From NCBI GenBank assembly GCA_963682175.1, contig OY821775.1:13426501-13490500 (forward strand): a DNA stretch of 64,000 nucleotides, given 5' to 3'. The stretch is from Triglochin maritima (lineage: Eukaryota; Streptophyta; Magnoliopsida; Alismatales; Juncaginaceae). The translations under genes were made by a program, and so were the position numbers. Positions 47,118 through 59,693 of the stretch are shown here, one piece after another. The stretch's first letter is position 1. Every line of letters starts with the position of its first letter. The notes under the pieces were generated by a model. It saw nothing but the letters and a program-made list of their open reading frames with translations, had not been told where the DNA came from and searched no databases.

Positions 47118-47577
47118 GCAATGACACATTTTATTTGGAGTATTCTGGATGTTAAATATTATTAGATGTTTTACTTTTTATTGGCATTATGGCAAGGTAA
47201 CGTTTCTCAATTTAATGAATCTTCCACTTAATTGATGGGTAGTTAAGTGATTATCTATGGTTAAACTCTTCACAACTTATCAATGAGTATAATGCTTTTG
47301 GTATGAATAGCTTATCCATTTGGGCGTGGATGTTCTTGTTTGGGCTATCATATTTATGTTTTTGATTTCCTGGCGTTGATTTTTAAAGGAATTGATTGAA
47401 AATTTAGCATGGGCTCATGAATGCACACCTTCGGCTAATTTAATTCGATGGAGAAATAAGCTAGTGCCTTTTTCCATTGTGCAAGCACGGTTGGTTGGAT
47501 TAGCCCACTTTTCTTTATGTTATATATTCACTTATGCACCTTTCCTTATTGCCTCTACATCAGGAAAATTTGGTTAA
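47112..47577 (+). pseudogene. psaB: Nuclear copy of plastid DNA: 3' end of psaB
   Basis: The + strand carries the C-terminal coding end of the photosystem I P700 apoprotein PsaB. The last part is open: [20 protein letters not shown], then [20 protein letters not shown], then [10 protein letters not shown] and TAA at 47575-47577. That is the normal PsaB terminus with substitutions. Upstream, nucleotides match the codons for the WQGNVSQFNESSTYLMG region and for the FWMLNTIGW region. There are stops, small indels and a deletion of about 19 bp near 47185. No psaB start or neighbouring plastid gene is seen. The decay shows an old, silent insertion; a mitochondrial intermediate cannot be excluded. 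Confidence 0.88.
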
Positions 47578-48043
47578 TTTAGTTAGTTTTTTTGTGTGCT
47601 AGATCCACAATAATTTCATTTTTTTTCGATGAAATAGATGGGTCAACCTTCTCATATTTCTACATTTAGGATTTGAATCGTAGCATTGATAATAATAGAA
47701 ACTAAACATTATGTATTACATACTACATTTTTCTTTAAAAAGTTTATTCTTCTTCTTGATATTTCTGTACTTAATTTGATGAATTCTTTCTTAGATTCAG
47801 TATATGTATTTTTTAAGAATGGAACCAATATCATGCGAAGTAGACATCCCACTCTTTCTCTTAATTATAAAATAAAGATTAAGATGAAATTGTGGGATAA
47901 AGACTTAGATGACCTACTAAAGGAATCACTTATTTTGTGCACTAATACTTAGGACCGACCATGCTGAAAGGATCATAAAATCACAAAAAATTATCATCAT
48001 TATGCTAGACTGTTTTACTTTGTCATAAATGATAACTTCAAGA
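47578..48043. other. Intergenic, no gene seen
   Basis: AT-rich. It does not resemble the rps14 gene that follows psaB in plastid genomes, so the plastid segment appears to end at or soon after the psaB stop. Confidence 0.5.
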
Positions 48044-48289
48044 ATTAAACAAGGGTTAATTGTTTGCATGTCATTACAAAATACTATAATTCTCAACGGA
48101 CCCCACTTTACACTTATTATCTGATATGTTATCTCAAAACACACTTAATATACAAGTTGCCAATAAACCTTTTGAAATGTCACTCCGTTAGTCGACTTCC
48201 CTAACGGTGCTAGATTAATCATTAATTTATTGTAGATTTTACAAAACTTACTTTTTATAATCTAATAATTTTTGTAAACTTCTCTCTCT

Positions 48290-49059
48290 CACTTAGTTTT
48301 TCTTTTCTCATCCCTCTCTCTCTCTATCTTATCTATCTCACTTCTCTTTCTTTTCTCATCCCTCTTTCTCTCTTTCTTATCTCCGGTGGGGACATCAATG
48401 GTTTGATCGTCGTAGATGACGGTGTAGTCGGCCATGATGATGACGTTGGACTGGATATCCTTCCACATGCATTTGCTCTCGACGGGCGGGAGGTTCAGCG
48501 CCGACAACACATCAGGCCACCACAACACCGTCGTCACCAGCTGGATCACGCCCGTCCTCACCATTCCCTCAGTCAATCCCTCCCACTGTGAAGATCGAGG
48601 AATGTTTTTGTGGCCCAAATTTGATCGAAGACTTCTACTTCTCCTTCGACATCGTCGACATTGACGGGTCTGAGGCCGACGACTTTTTTCCAATGGGAGT
48701 GTTGGGCGTGCCATTGCTTCAATTGATAATCTTCTCACATTCAGCAGTGTGCGTGGACCATTCCTACAACTCCAATTTGGCTGCGGTGCTTCTGGGAGGC
48801 GCGGCGACCCTCCGGTGGTGACATTCCATTTTTTTAAATTTTTTATATACACATATCTCAGGATGTACCCCACCACGTGGTGCGATGGGTCGATCGGAAT
48901 GCCGACCAAATTGTTGTTTTTGGTGGCTTTGAGATGAACGATTCTTTTCTCACCTCGAGTGGTTTTGGCCTTGACCCTTGCAGTGACCTATATGAATGTT
49001 GTTGTTGCTGCTGTTGGATTTGTAGTTGTTGTTGGTGGTGGATTTGTAGTAGTTGTTGA
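48290..49059 (-). other. Interior of the MULE: unidentified GC-rich captured sequence
   Basis: An open minus-strand frame of 206 aa (48909-48289) covers a GC-rich block that differs in base composition from the TIRs. It includes TVIYDDQTIDVPTGDKK and LWWPDVLSALNLPPVESKCM, then a low-complexity Lys/Arg/Glu tail from a CTCTCTTTCT tract. GC-rich inserts inside a MULE suggest a captured host fragment (Pack-MULE). I do not recognise the source, and splicing or other frames may apply. Confidence 0.4.
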
Positions 49060-52000
49060 TGTAACATCCCGGAACAACGGAAAATTTGAAATTTAAACAA
49101 TAAAAATATCTCAATATAACGATCATCAAAATGGGAATGATACTCATATAAATAACCATTCGGTGCACCAGTTACAATAGAGTTTGTCAAAATTACATGA
49201 TTACATCAATACAACGAAAGGAATACAAGTATTCATGACGACCTTGGATAGTCCAAAGAGGATCCTAGCCCCAAAATGTGTACGTTGCCACCACCCCACA
49301 AAACCTATTGTGGTCCTGAAATATAAATGAAACAACAATGCCTGAGTTTCCCATTATGAAACCCCATATGCAAAGCTCACCTATATGAATGCAACAATAC
49401 AATAAAATGAACCTATCATACTAGTGACATGTCATGTTATCAACAGTAAGGAAACAGATCCCCTCTAAGGGTAAAACAGGACATCAGTCATACAAACATC
49501 ATCGGGTCTCCCTCGGATACCTATTGTAGGCACATACGACCTTACAGACAATACGTAATGTTGACCTTTTGGCCCTTTAATCTTAATTTTGATGATTAAA
49601 AAACTAATATTATGCACATCTTCAATTAGAACATCACACATATTATATTGTCAAATTGCATAGATATTGTGTATTCCTAACAATGTAGGTGATCAATCCA
49701 ATGAACTAATCAACTTCAAGATCAAGGCTCAAGACTTGTAATCAAAGCTCAAAGACTTCATATGTAATTTTCTATTTATTTGAGTTATAGGATCAAATGT
49801 ACACTTGATGCACAAAGGATAAACTCGTCTCTGTCGGTCGATCGTTTTCCTCTTGGTCTACCGAACTTGTTCCCAATGGATGACCGAGTGACTCTTGGTG
49901 AACCGTGTTCCTAGATTTAGCAACAACTTGATCTTCCCTGAATCCTTGTTTCGGTTTACCAACCTCTACCCGGTCAACTGTTTCCTTATCCCCAGTAGCT
50001 TCAAAATTTCTCTGGATATCTCTATTCGGTGTACCGAAAGAGTATCGGTCATCTGAACATCACTTGTGTCTTTTGGCCTAAACGACTTCATCTTATTGGC
50101 CCACGTGGCACAAACTAACTCCAACATACTTATCTTTTGTCGTTTAGCAACAACCTTTGAAACGTCCATATCGGTCTACCGATTACCCTTCGGATTACCG
50201 AAGACTTGTTGTCAATCAAAAGGTAACGATTATTTTTCCACGTAATATTTCGATCGTTATCGATAAACGAATTTCCCAGGCAATGTCAGTAGAAAACCCA
50301 CACATGTATCGGTCAACCAACCTTGCAATGGTATACCGAACAAGATCACCAAGTCACAACAATTTTTTACCGTCCAATTGGAACGGTGAACCGAAGTGTT
50401 TTCGGTCAACCGAATTTAATTGCTCGATATTAGGAAAAACTTACTGGAAGTTGGTGAACGATTATCTGACCTATAGTCGGTTAACCGAGTGCTTCAATCT
50501 GACCAATTAACCCACATTGTGTCGGATGACCGTTGGTCTCCCGGTCGACCAAATTTGCCCCGAATTCTACCCGAGCTTAAGTCACATCTTGTTTCTTATT
50601 GGTCCAAACCTCACAAACTTACCATAACGGCTCTATTTGTTTTGAAGGATATATAAGTTTCACTTAAGAGACACATTCACTCCTCTTCTTGCCAAAAATC
50701 AATCCTACTCTTGTGCTCTCAATCTTCAATTCTTCAAAGCTCCACCAACTCTCAAACTTCCATTAAATTCACTCCAAGCTTAATTGCAATCCTTGAGTGC
50801 ATTCAAGTTAGAGTTTAACAACCTCATTCAATTTCCATTGTGTTGTAAAGCTTCGAGGAAGCACCCTCTCGGGTTGTGAGAGGAGATTTGAGCAAGGCGA
50901 GGGTGTTCACAAGGCTCCGATTGTAAGTAGGTTTATCTTCGACCCGGAACGAAGATAATAGTGAATTCTCAAGTAGGGATAAGAGAATTGATCGGAACTT
51001 GAGGAGAGGAATAGATCACGGTGGTGTGATCAAACCTCTATAAATCTCTGGAGTCATCTTGTGGTTTGCATTCATTCTCTTACTATTTTAATTATGCAGT
51101 TGTTTAAGAAAATTAGGACATAATATATTCACCCCCCTCTAGATTAGTGATCGATCAACTTACACGTAACGCACCCTCACACATGACTACTCTAGCCAAG
51201 GGTTTGGTGAGGAGTGTCCGCACTACCACGTCATACGAATCAGATCTGAAACATCGTGGTCATCACCACACCGAGGAGTCATCGCTCAGGTCGGTCCATC
51301 AATCACTTAGTAGTTGAGGTATCATGCCGGAACAACATCAACAACATCTAGTCGGAACATCGTGGGCAATATCATCGCCGAAACAACATCGACGGTATCG
51401 CCGACACATCGGCGGTACAACGTATGTCCAGAACAACATCGAACGGATCAACATACGTCCGGCACAACATCGGACGGTTCCGGACCGTAGTTCGCCACGT
51501 CATCAATGCTCCAAGAGCCATGCATCATCAAACATTGGGATCTGTGATCCCTCAGGTCTGCTACTCTACTATGAGTCCAGACAACATTACATTACGCCAT
51601 AGTCTATCAACAAAGGTGGCTCATCCCAAGAACCCACACTCTTCCACTCGGCGGTCCCTGGGCAGACACGATCAATGCACCCACTGTCACCTCTTAGCTC
51701 ACGCACTAGGCGAGGACACATGTTTCCGTGAACAGATTTGGCACTTGACTAGGACTGGGAATTCAGCTCTAAGCACAAACGGTCGACCGTTCCCAAGGGG
51801 TCCGGTCGAACAAATGTCTACAACGGTCAAACTCTCTGCACACAACCTAAACCCAACGGTCGAACAATCATCTAAAATCGGTCGACCGATTCATGATCAA
51901 AATCTAGACTTTGGTCAAAATCATACAAGACAAACAATCGACCGACTCAAGGGGTCCCGGTCGATCGAAACTACCAGGGGAAACCTAGATGTTTCTAGTC

Positions 52001-52752
52001 ATCTACCGGTCGAACTAACAATCAATCGATTGAATAAGTATTAAGTTACATAAGTTACCGATCGGACAAAAGTCACGAGCGGTCTACCAAAATCAACAGG
52101 CATTCCTCCGACCCATTAGCATAAGCACAACCGGTCGACCGCCACATGACATCGTTCGACCGGTGTTGGTTAAGGTCGGGTAATTACACTACATTCGGTC
52201 GATCGTCCGAAGGAACCGGTCGACCGTTGGCCAGCAACTACTTAGCCGAACTAGGTCTAACTTGTTGCTCGCTCATCGCCAGTGAGGTCTTTGACCCCAA
52301 CCAACCAGCCAACATTTCACACCACTTGTGTGAGCAATAAAAACATATTATTGAACTGGCATACCTTTTTGCTAGACGGAGCACGTCGGAGATCACTCAA
52401 CTTCACCGCCCGACTGCAACCTCCAACGCCGCTAACCGCGAGCTGAACTCCTCGCATCACGCCTCACGATTCCGACCTCGCTGGCTTCCCTGATCGCCTC
52501 CACTGCTAGCACCTCCGCCGGAGTCCGAGTGACTGAGAGAGAGAGTGAGAGTGAGAAATGGGAATGGAAGGAAAAGAGTGAGAGAGAGGTAAGTTTAGTT
52601 TAAGAACCCAAACCCCAACACTACAAAAACCCTCACCATTCCCCTACCCCATCCACTTACAACCCCCAACCATCACATCTCTCTCCTTCCCTATCCACCC
52701 TTAAACCTCCTCAAATCCGGGGTTAGCCTTAATAAAGGTCTAGGATCTTACA
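49060..52752 (+). mobile_element. Solo LTR of another family (about 2.08 kb), split by solo LTR 5
   Basis: Starts TGTAACATCCCGG, ends GGATCTTACA. An exact 5-bp duplication GTTGA lies at 49055-49059 and 52753-52757. No internal retroelement region remains. AATAAA at 52730-52735 is near the 3' end. The part 51776-52225 carries GGTCGACCG-type palindromes like the other family. The opening TGTAACATCCC recalls Gypsy chromovirus LTRs, but that assignment is tentative. Confidence 0.88.
49559..51164 (+). mobile_element. Solo LTR 5, most diverged copy of the five-member family, 1606 bp
   Basis: Starts TGTTGACCTTTTGGCCC, ends GATCAACTTACA. An exact 5-bp duplication CGTAA lies at 49554-49558 and 51165-51169. 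TATATAA at 50650-50656. The U5-side block (CTCTCGGGTTGTGAGAGGAG, CAAACCTCTATAAATC) places it in the family. U3 carries variant palindromes (GGTCTACCGA, GGTGTACCGA, GGTTAACCGA). Confidence 0.92.
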
Positions 52753-53555
52753 GTTGACGATGATGATGTTGTTGAGCCTGATGTAGTTGGATTTGTTGGT
52801 GTTGATGATGAAGGAATGGTTGATCTTGTTGTAGTTGGATTTGTTGTCGTTGACGAAGTAATTGTTGATGAAGTCAGTGGAGGAGATTCGAGAGAGACAG
52901 AGAGAGGCATTAGAAAAGAACGAGAAGTTTACAAAAATTATTTGATTATACAAGGTAGATTTTGTAAAATTTACAATAAATGAATGATTAATATGACGTT
53001 ATTAGGGAAGTCGACTATCATAGTCGCATTTCAAAAAACTTAATGGCAATCTATATATTAAGTGTGTTTTGAGATGACATATCAGATAATAGGTGTAAAG
53101 TGGGAATCGTTGAGAATTATAATCTTTTATAATGGCATGCAAGCAATTAACCCATTAAATAATTGTTTCAATGAAATAAATGCAAAAAAATTCATTTGCA
53201 TGACTTAGTTCCAAGCTAGTTTGTCAATAGAATATTAGTCTAAAGTACTCCATTATACATTATGCAAGACTTTCTAATGAACTTCAGACATATATCTTTA
53301 ACATGCGTAGTTCACATGACTTTTTTATATTTGGAAGGAATTTGTGTTTTAGCATAGAAATTGGTTGAAATAATAATAATAATAATCTATACTCTTTGAT
53401 TTATTTACTGCATTGTTATTCATTGTTGGAAAACTACTTAAATCACTCCAACCAATTACCATTTTGTCATTCTGTCATTTCTACTTATATAACTCTTCAT
53501 TTCACTTTCCTAACATCACTCACTCTTCATATTACACTCATATTCACCCAAAAGC

Positions 53556-54236
53556 ATGTCTCGGAGGCTCAGAAAAAAGTCAACGGATGCCCTGGTCTAC
53601 TCGAATCAGGTAAAATGCATTGTTTAGTTTTTGTATATTTTTAAAAAAAAATTGGGTCGGGCGTTTGGGGGAGACGCCCAACCCAACGGGCGGGCGCCTG
53701 CCGGAGCCACCGCTAGACGCCTCCCCCCGGGGGGGCTCCGTGAGACGCCCCCATTTTTATCAGATTTTTTTTTAAATTTAAACTGATTATAATTTGTGAT
53801 AAATGCTAAATAAATTGATTATTAAGTTAATAATTAGTTAAATTAGTTTAGTAATTAGTTAAATTGATTAATTATTATTATTAGTTTCATGATCAATTTG
53901 TAAATCCATTAACAAAATTTTATTTCTAAAATTGAATTAATAGTCATCGGGTTACCGTGGGGGAAAAGGAAAATCAATTCTCTTACGTTGTACATAATTT
54001 AGCATATGAGTCAGGTCCCCGTCATCCACATACACGGGGTATTTCTGCTTCCGTTAGGAGAGAGAGATATTTCACGTCGTAGTCAGACAAATGAAGATTC
54101 TTTCGACGACGAGGATGATTCAGATGAGGTGGGGAGTCACGACGAGAGTGCGATGAGGGTCAGTATGACTTGGAGCCGCAAGAGGAGGCGCGACAACAGT
54201 ATGGTCGAGGACGGTGCGACATTGTAGTCCTTCAGC
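53556..54236 (+). pseudogene. MULE companion gene, copy B (decayed)
   Basis: Exon 1 (53556-53609) encodes MSRRLRKKSTDALVYSNQ and ends at CAG|GTAAAA. Exon 2 starts after AATTAATAG at 53944 with SSGYRGGKGKSILL, then meets a stop. Further on, DISRRSQTNEDSFDDEDDSD matches the acidic region of copy A, and QYDLEPQEEARQQYGRG matches its downstream frame. Frameshifts make it non-functional. The preserved exon 1 and matching positions support a real, formerly coding gene. Confidence 0.6.
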
Positions 54237-55775
54237 TGAGTAGGTCATTAGGAAATGAAGGACTTTATTCGTCCAATTCAACACAAACTTCTCTTTATGC
54301 TCTAACCACGTGTCTTCCAGATATTCCGTGAGCACTGGCCGGGACTGAAAAAATCTTTCAGATTACGGACTGCTCTATCATAATCCGTCCGTGAATCAGA
54401 AAGCACGACTCTCCTCCACTTTCCACGCCTAAAACTCTCTGCAAACTTCTTGTTCTTGCCAAATATGTGGTATGCGTAGTTGTACACGTCTTTGTTGATA
54501 TGTCAGGTGCAAAGTAAATGAGCAGACTCAAGAAAAACCTCTGCCGCTGGTCGCATCAAACCCAACTCCCGGTCCATTATTATTGCAGTCGGGCTAACAA
54601 TATCTAATAACAGATCTCGGTCTCATCCTTCAAAATCGCATAGCCGACGAGGAAATTAATGTTTGTTGGAGTAACCCCAACCATCTCAAATAAGCGTATT
54701 ATACTTGTTCGTTTTATACGTCGAATCCATGTAGATTATGAAAGGGTATGTGCGCAACAACTGAACTGACGTAAGATGTGCCAAAAATGCGTGAGTGATG
54801 ACATTTGTTTCTTCATCCGCCATAATCCAATGTAAGTACTTATACTGCATTGCCTGACTGAGAAACTACTGAGCGAGATTCCTGTCTTCAGATTTCGTCA
54901 TCCTCATGTACTCTCTGAAGTTATAAATGTGTCTCTGATTTGGATTATCCTCCGGGAATTTCTTCTTTACTGCCAACAAGATGTTACATGGTCTCGTTTG
55001 TGCCTTAGTCATATCACGAACAATTTGTTTTGCCCCAGAACTAAGACCGATAATCTGTCGGTGACCCTCTGGATAAACTGCAAATCTGTGGTTGTGTTGT
55101 CCATGAGTATTATTAGAAACAACGACTCATCCATCACGATCCCGTTGCTCAACAACCTTTACCAAAAAACGACAATCGCAACTTTTTCTTTTCATGTTCT
55201 TTCGTAGTGCAATATTCGTATCACGAGAATCCATCTCATTTCTTCGATCGCATCTCAGATAACAATTCGTCCAATTATCTGCTTTTGATTTGTACGATTA
55301 TATTACCAAAAAAAATTCGACTCCGATGACAACTTGTTTCGCCCATTTACACACTTCCTCGATTGTTGTAAATACTTGTTTACTATCAAAATGCTCACTG
55401 TAATCTATTCCATCATCACCAAAATCTTGCAACAAAACCTGAAATAATTAAAAATAACATAAAATAAATAAACTAAAAATAAAAAAAATAATAATTCAGG
55501 GGCGTCTAGCTGGGACGCCTTTACCTTGGAGGGGGCGTCTTGCAGGGACGCCCCGTCCATGGAGGAGGCGGCTAAGTCAGGCGCCTCATCCAAGGATGGG
55601 GCGTCTGACTTAGCCGCCACCTCCAAGGTAGGGGCGTCTGGCTAAGCTGCCCCCGCCAAGGAGGAGGCGTCTCTGCCAGATGCCCTATCTTTGGATGAGG
55701 CGGTTTAGACAGACGTTTGAAACGAAAAAAATCCGTCTCACTTACCTCACGAGATCCAAGCGCTTCGTCAAACAT
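54236..55775 (-). pseudogene. FAR1/MULE-type transposase, copy B (decayed)
   Basis: Exon 1 (55775-55746) encodes MFDEALGSRE and ends at GAG|GTAAGT. After the intron and TTTCAG come VLLQDFGDDGIDYSEHFD and VFTTIEEVCKWAKQVVIGVE. A FAR1-type zinc region (CDCRFLVKVVE and HNHRFAVYPEGHRQ-like segments) follows, then the MULE catalytic region with a MDSTYKTN-like motif (about 54720). The C-terminal part is YNYAYHIFGKNKKFAESFRR, then EYLEDTWLEHKEKFVLNWTN (about 54475-54255). This matches plant FAR1-RELATED / MULE transposases in order. Stops and frameshifts are present. Confidence 0.78.
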
Positions 55776-57612
55776 TTTCGTGGTGTTGGTACTAGGAATG
55801 TGAGGAAAACTGAGACAAAAACTTTATTTTAAGACACGGGACGAAATGTATATTAAATGAATTATGAATGGCAAAATGATAATTGTTGAGACAATTTGAG
55901 TTTTTCTCAGAGACAAATAGTAGTTCCCTTTGTTTAATACTAAGTTTGTCCTTAACACTTTTGTTGAAGAACAATAAATATTGTTAAAAATTGTTTGTAC
56001 GTCAATTTGTTGACTTATATTGAAAAGAAATTACTATCGCTTTCAAAATATGAAAGCTCATCAAGATCAATAATAGTTTTTTAGAAATATATATTATTGT
56101 TTTTCCTTTGTATTTCCACCCCTTAAATAAAATTTCTGGTTCCACTACTTTATATGATGTCAATAATTGGACTATTTAGACATTGAGCTATGTAGAGAGA
56201 CATTCGTTGAGATGTGAAACTTATGGACCGGAAGAAAGTTTAAAATAATGAGCATGAGTGATTCTCCAAAAATTACGAATTTGTCGTCTCCTTTGTTATC
56301 TTTCGGCGGTCATACAAAGTTGGTACGCGAACAATGTTTAGTCTGAGCAGATTTGGAGCTTTTTTCTTTTACGTATCCTAACTCTCCAATCAATGATATC
56401 TTGAGCTTCGGGCCTCTTAAAATATGATTCACGATATTAGGGCTTGTGTATGTGACTAATTCAATATTCTCAAAATTCAAATATACCAATAAAAATACCG
56501 ATAGACAAGATTTTGTACAAAAAATCAGTAAGATAATATTTATTCACTATTTAAGGATAAAATATCTAATAGCCTGAATTTCTAGTACTCTCTTCAAAAT
56601 AATACAAGCCACATCATCCTCACAGAACCATCCAAATTACCTCCAGATCGGTGAACACATTGTTGGTCAAAAGTCACGGTAAAAAATCCACAATAAAACC
56701 CCAAAATACAAGAAAAGGACAGGGAAGCATAAGTCAGAGGACAATCTTTGCTACTCCGACAGCTAAATCCTCAAGCATACCAAGGTTGTAATAGACTTTA
56801 TATAAGGTCATCTTTACTCATGACATTTTCATATATATATATATACACTTAGTCAAATCAGCACACACTAACATGATATTTTCTCTTTCTATCTTTCTAC
56901 TATTCAACTTTCAAACACACATAAATATCAATCTAGTCACATCAACACTTTCTCACTTTCACATCATTAATTTTCTCCTTATTTTTAATTTCCCACAATT
57001 CCAATTAATTATATCTCATATTTTATTTATCATAACTTATTATAATTAAATGTGAATATTTACACAAAATAAATAAATAACAAAAAACGGATGGGTGGAG
57101 GCCTCCATCGCATTATAATTTAATTTTAATTAAACTAATAATTCTAACAAATGTTGAGATTGACTTATACTCTTGATGTCCACTTCAAACACAATGTATT
57201 TTTTGGGTTTGAATTTTTTTAGTAATTATGTACCGGTTCTGGGTTACCAATGTATTTTTGGGCCTAATGTGCCATAAGCCATAATTGCAATAAGAGTTAT
57301 CTAATTACCGTATAAATTGCGTCTTGTATGGACGGTTACAAGAGAGATATACAAGAAAAGAAAAAATGTAAGACGTAACCCACATTGGGTGACCAGGGTA
57401 AAAATCGTGTGTTCTTGTTTCGTGGTTTGTTTTTCATCTAATATGTGGTTTGTGTGTTTGAGTTTTTAAATCTAACAACAAATTCATATTATTTATCAAT
57501 AAAACAAATTTTAAAATTAAAACTAAACAACAACAAAAAATAAGGTGTTGGGACCGGTAAGGATCCCTTGACGGACTCACCTTTGAATCTTAACACCTTC
57601 CCAACAACACCT

Positions 57613-58050
57613 AGTTTGGATGCAACTCCCAATGTTAGCTTCTGATGGGAAGCTAATTTCTGGGAATGCGGATCCAGGAGTAGTTTTTTCTTGAAAGTTA
57701 AAAGTTGTTTGGATAAGTAGAAAATTTCTGATAATGGTTGATGTATTGTAAAAGGAAATTCCTAAATTGCTCTCAAACTTTGATTAAATAAAAATTCATT
57801 ATAAATTTGTTTTATTTTATTTTTTGTCTTGGGAATGATTTCCAAATGATGTGGGGATAAATTGGTCCAAATAAAATTAGAATCACCAAGAAGCTGAGAA
57901 TCTCATCCACCAAGTTTCTTCTAAGGCAATGTAAATGTTGTCACGTTTTCACGTTGGAAACCAAGATTCTTCGGATCCCTGATGATGTTTGGATGCCCAC
58001 GTAAGCTTCTGCTACAGTCGGAAGGTGGAGGAGCGTGATTCGGTGTCATC
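57613..58050. mobile_element. Possible MITE with GTTTGGATG inverted ends
   Basis: GTTTGGATGCAAC at the left and GGTGTCATCCAAAC at the right are inverted ends about 440 bp apart. A target duplication was not evident, so this is tentative. Confidence 0.35.
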
Positions 58051-58230
58051 CAAACGCCAGTAATAGTTTCCTTATATATATTGGAAACAATTTAATTTTG
58101 TAAGACTTTATGAACTCTTTTGATTAATGATGAACACAACCAATCGCACATGACTCCACATGTGTGAACTCGAAAACGCGCGCGAATTTATAAACCCGAA
58201 TACTCCCGACACAAAAGCTTATAATATAAT

Positions 58231-58258
58231 AATTTATTATTATTATTATTATTATTAT
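58231..58258. repeat. (ATT)n microsatellite
   Basis: Uninterrupted TTATTATTATT run of about nine units. Confidence 0.95.
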
Positions 58259-59182
58259 GAAATACGTTGGAGACTTTTGCTTGGCAAATTAACCGGCAAC
58301 TCCCACGTTGCCAGAGGATGTGAAGCAGTCTTGCTGTCTTGGACTCTCATTTTTCTGTTGGGGACAATAGAGTTTGATTATTATTTTTGAATGAAACACT
58401 AATATATGTTTTTTGACATATTTTTTAAAATTTGATGTCTCATTTTATAGAAAATAATGATAACTTATTTAAATGTTATATATGGTTTTTTTTATCTTTC
58501 AACCCAAATACCTAAGTCAATTTAGAAAATTTTCTCAATATAATTTTCAAATATAATTAATGTTAATGTTGTTCATCATAGTTGGGTCATATAAGTGTAA
58601 TTTTTTTTCAATATTAAAAACACATATCTATATTACTGCAAATAAAGAGGTTATAATACACTAAGTTCTTTTTGAAAAAAATACACAAATATGTTTGAAA
58701 ACGTATAATATAAATTTATTCAGAAAAAATCAATAAAACTAATACATGTCGTAATTTGGTGACATAAACATTCAAGAAATTTAGAAAATTTGATGAAATT
58801 TGTGATATAATTAACTTTCTTAGGAAATTAACTTCATTTATGGAATTTTTAACTCACGAATCTAGTTTTATTACATTAGGGATATGAACATCCAATAAGT
58901 TGATGTCTCGTGATAAATTGAGTGAGAATATATTTTTAATTCAAAAATAAATAATAGCGCCTGACGACAAAATTCTCGTTCGGGAACAAAAGTCGCGTCT
59001 TGATGTTGGATATACTCAAACACATCTTTTCAAGCGTCCCAAACATACCCTAAGAAGAACTTCCATGAGTTAAGGCAAGAATTCATTGGATGTTTGGAGT
59101 ACTGATCATGGTTGTCTATCAACTTTGGATAGTGCACCATTTTTCTAAATTCAAGTGATTAGCTGAAAAATATCTAAACTGT

Positions 59183-59465
59183 TATTTATCGTCGGAAAAT
59201 TACTTAAATCGTATCATCCAATTATCATTTTCCCTTATGTCCTTTCTACTTATATAACTCTTCATTTCACTCTCCTAACACAACTCTCTTCATATTACAC
59301 TCATATTCACCGAAAATCATGTCTCGGGTGCCAGGAAAAGAGTCAGCGGACGCCCCGGTCTACTCGAATCTGGTAAAGTGCCTTGTTTAGTTTTTGTATA
59401 TTTTAATAGAATTTTTTTGGATCGGGCGTTCGCGGGAGACGCTCGACCCAACGGGAGCCTGACTG
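59183..59465 (+). mobile_element. Two-gene MULE, copy C: truncated left end with companion exon 1
   Basis: The left TIR (CTGTTATTTATCGTCGGAAA, then ATTACTTAAATCG) and leader match copies A and B. Exon 1 of the companion (59319-59372) reads MSRVPGKESADAPVYSNL and ends at CTG|GTAAAG. The element breaks off in the GC-rich intron array at about 59465; the rest is absent. Confidence 0.75.
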
Positions 59466-59693
59466 TTGGGACTTCATGAGATCATGGTACTAGATAACGA
59501 TGATCCCTCGATCCATCAAAATTAAAGTAATTAGAGAAAGATTAGAGAAGATTGGAAGATAGTTGGAGAGAATTGTGTGAAAAAAATTGAGAGATGTTAG
59601 GGAATTTATATAAGATAGGAGAGGGGTAGTTTAGGAATTAAAATATAAAAAAGCCTAATGGCTCTTAGAGCCGTTGGAGCTGACCTCAGCAAC

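Larger units (their letters stand above)
48053..53153. mobile_element. MULE with about 232-bp TIRs, disrupted by nested LTRs
   Basis: The left TIR (48053-48284) and right TIR (52920-53153) are inverted copies starting GGGTTAATTG(T/C)TTGCATG. They share CTCAAAACACACTTAATATA and TAGTCGACTTCCCTAA and close at TTTTGTAAACTTCTC. The flanks ATTAAACAA (48044-48052) and ATTAAATAA (53154-53162) are a 9-bp duplication with one mismatch, as expected for Mutator-like elements. Without the nested LTR and its duplication, the element would be about 1.4 kb, with no transposase. Confidence 0.93.
53406..55928. mobile_element. Two-gene MULE, copy B (most complete)
   Basis: Same family as 30196-32251. Left end TTATTCATTGTTGGAAAACT; right end, inverted, ACTACTATTTGTCTCTGAG. 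It carries the convergent companion (+) and transposase (-) genes, with GC-rich GGCGTC/GACGCC arrays inside each first intron (53655-53752 and 55498-55715). It retains more of the transposase than copy A. Target duplication not resolved. Confidence 0.78.
55929..59182. other. AT-rich intergenic, no gene seen
   Basis: About 3.2 kb without a supported gene on either strand. It contains a possible small MITE at about 57613-58050 and a microsatellite at 58231-58258 (both listed). GGTGTTGGGA...TCCCAACAACACC near 57545-57612 is a weak inverted repeat. Confidence 0.5.

Noticed and set aside
47686..47952. 88-aa frame after psaB as plastid rps14 or other plastid gene
   Set aside because: The sequence does not resemble rps14 or any plastid protein I know. 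AT-rich chance frame.
48289..48909. 206-aa minus-strand frame as a host gene
   Set aside because: Inside a MULE with TIRs and target duplication, with a low-complexity tail from a pyrimidine tract. Kept only as possible captured sequence.
51424..52044. 206-aa + strand frame
   Set aside because: Lies wholly inside the LTR at 49060-52752 and translates the palindromic repeats (RSTDR-like strings). No domain.
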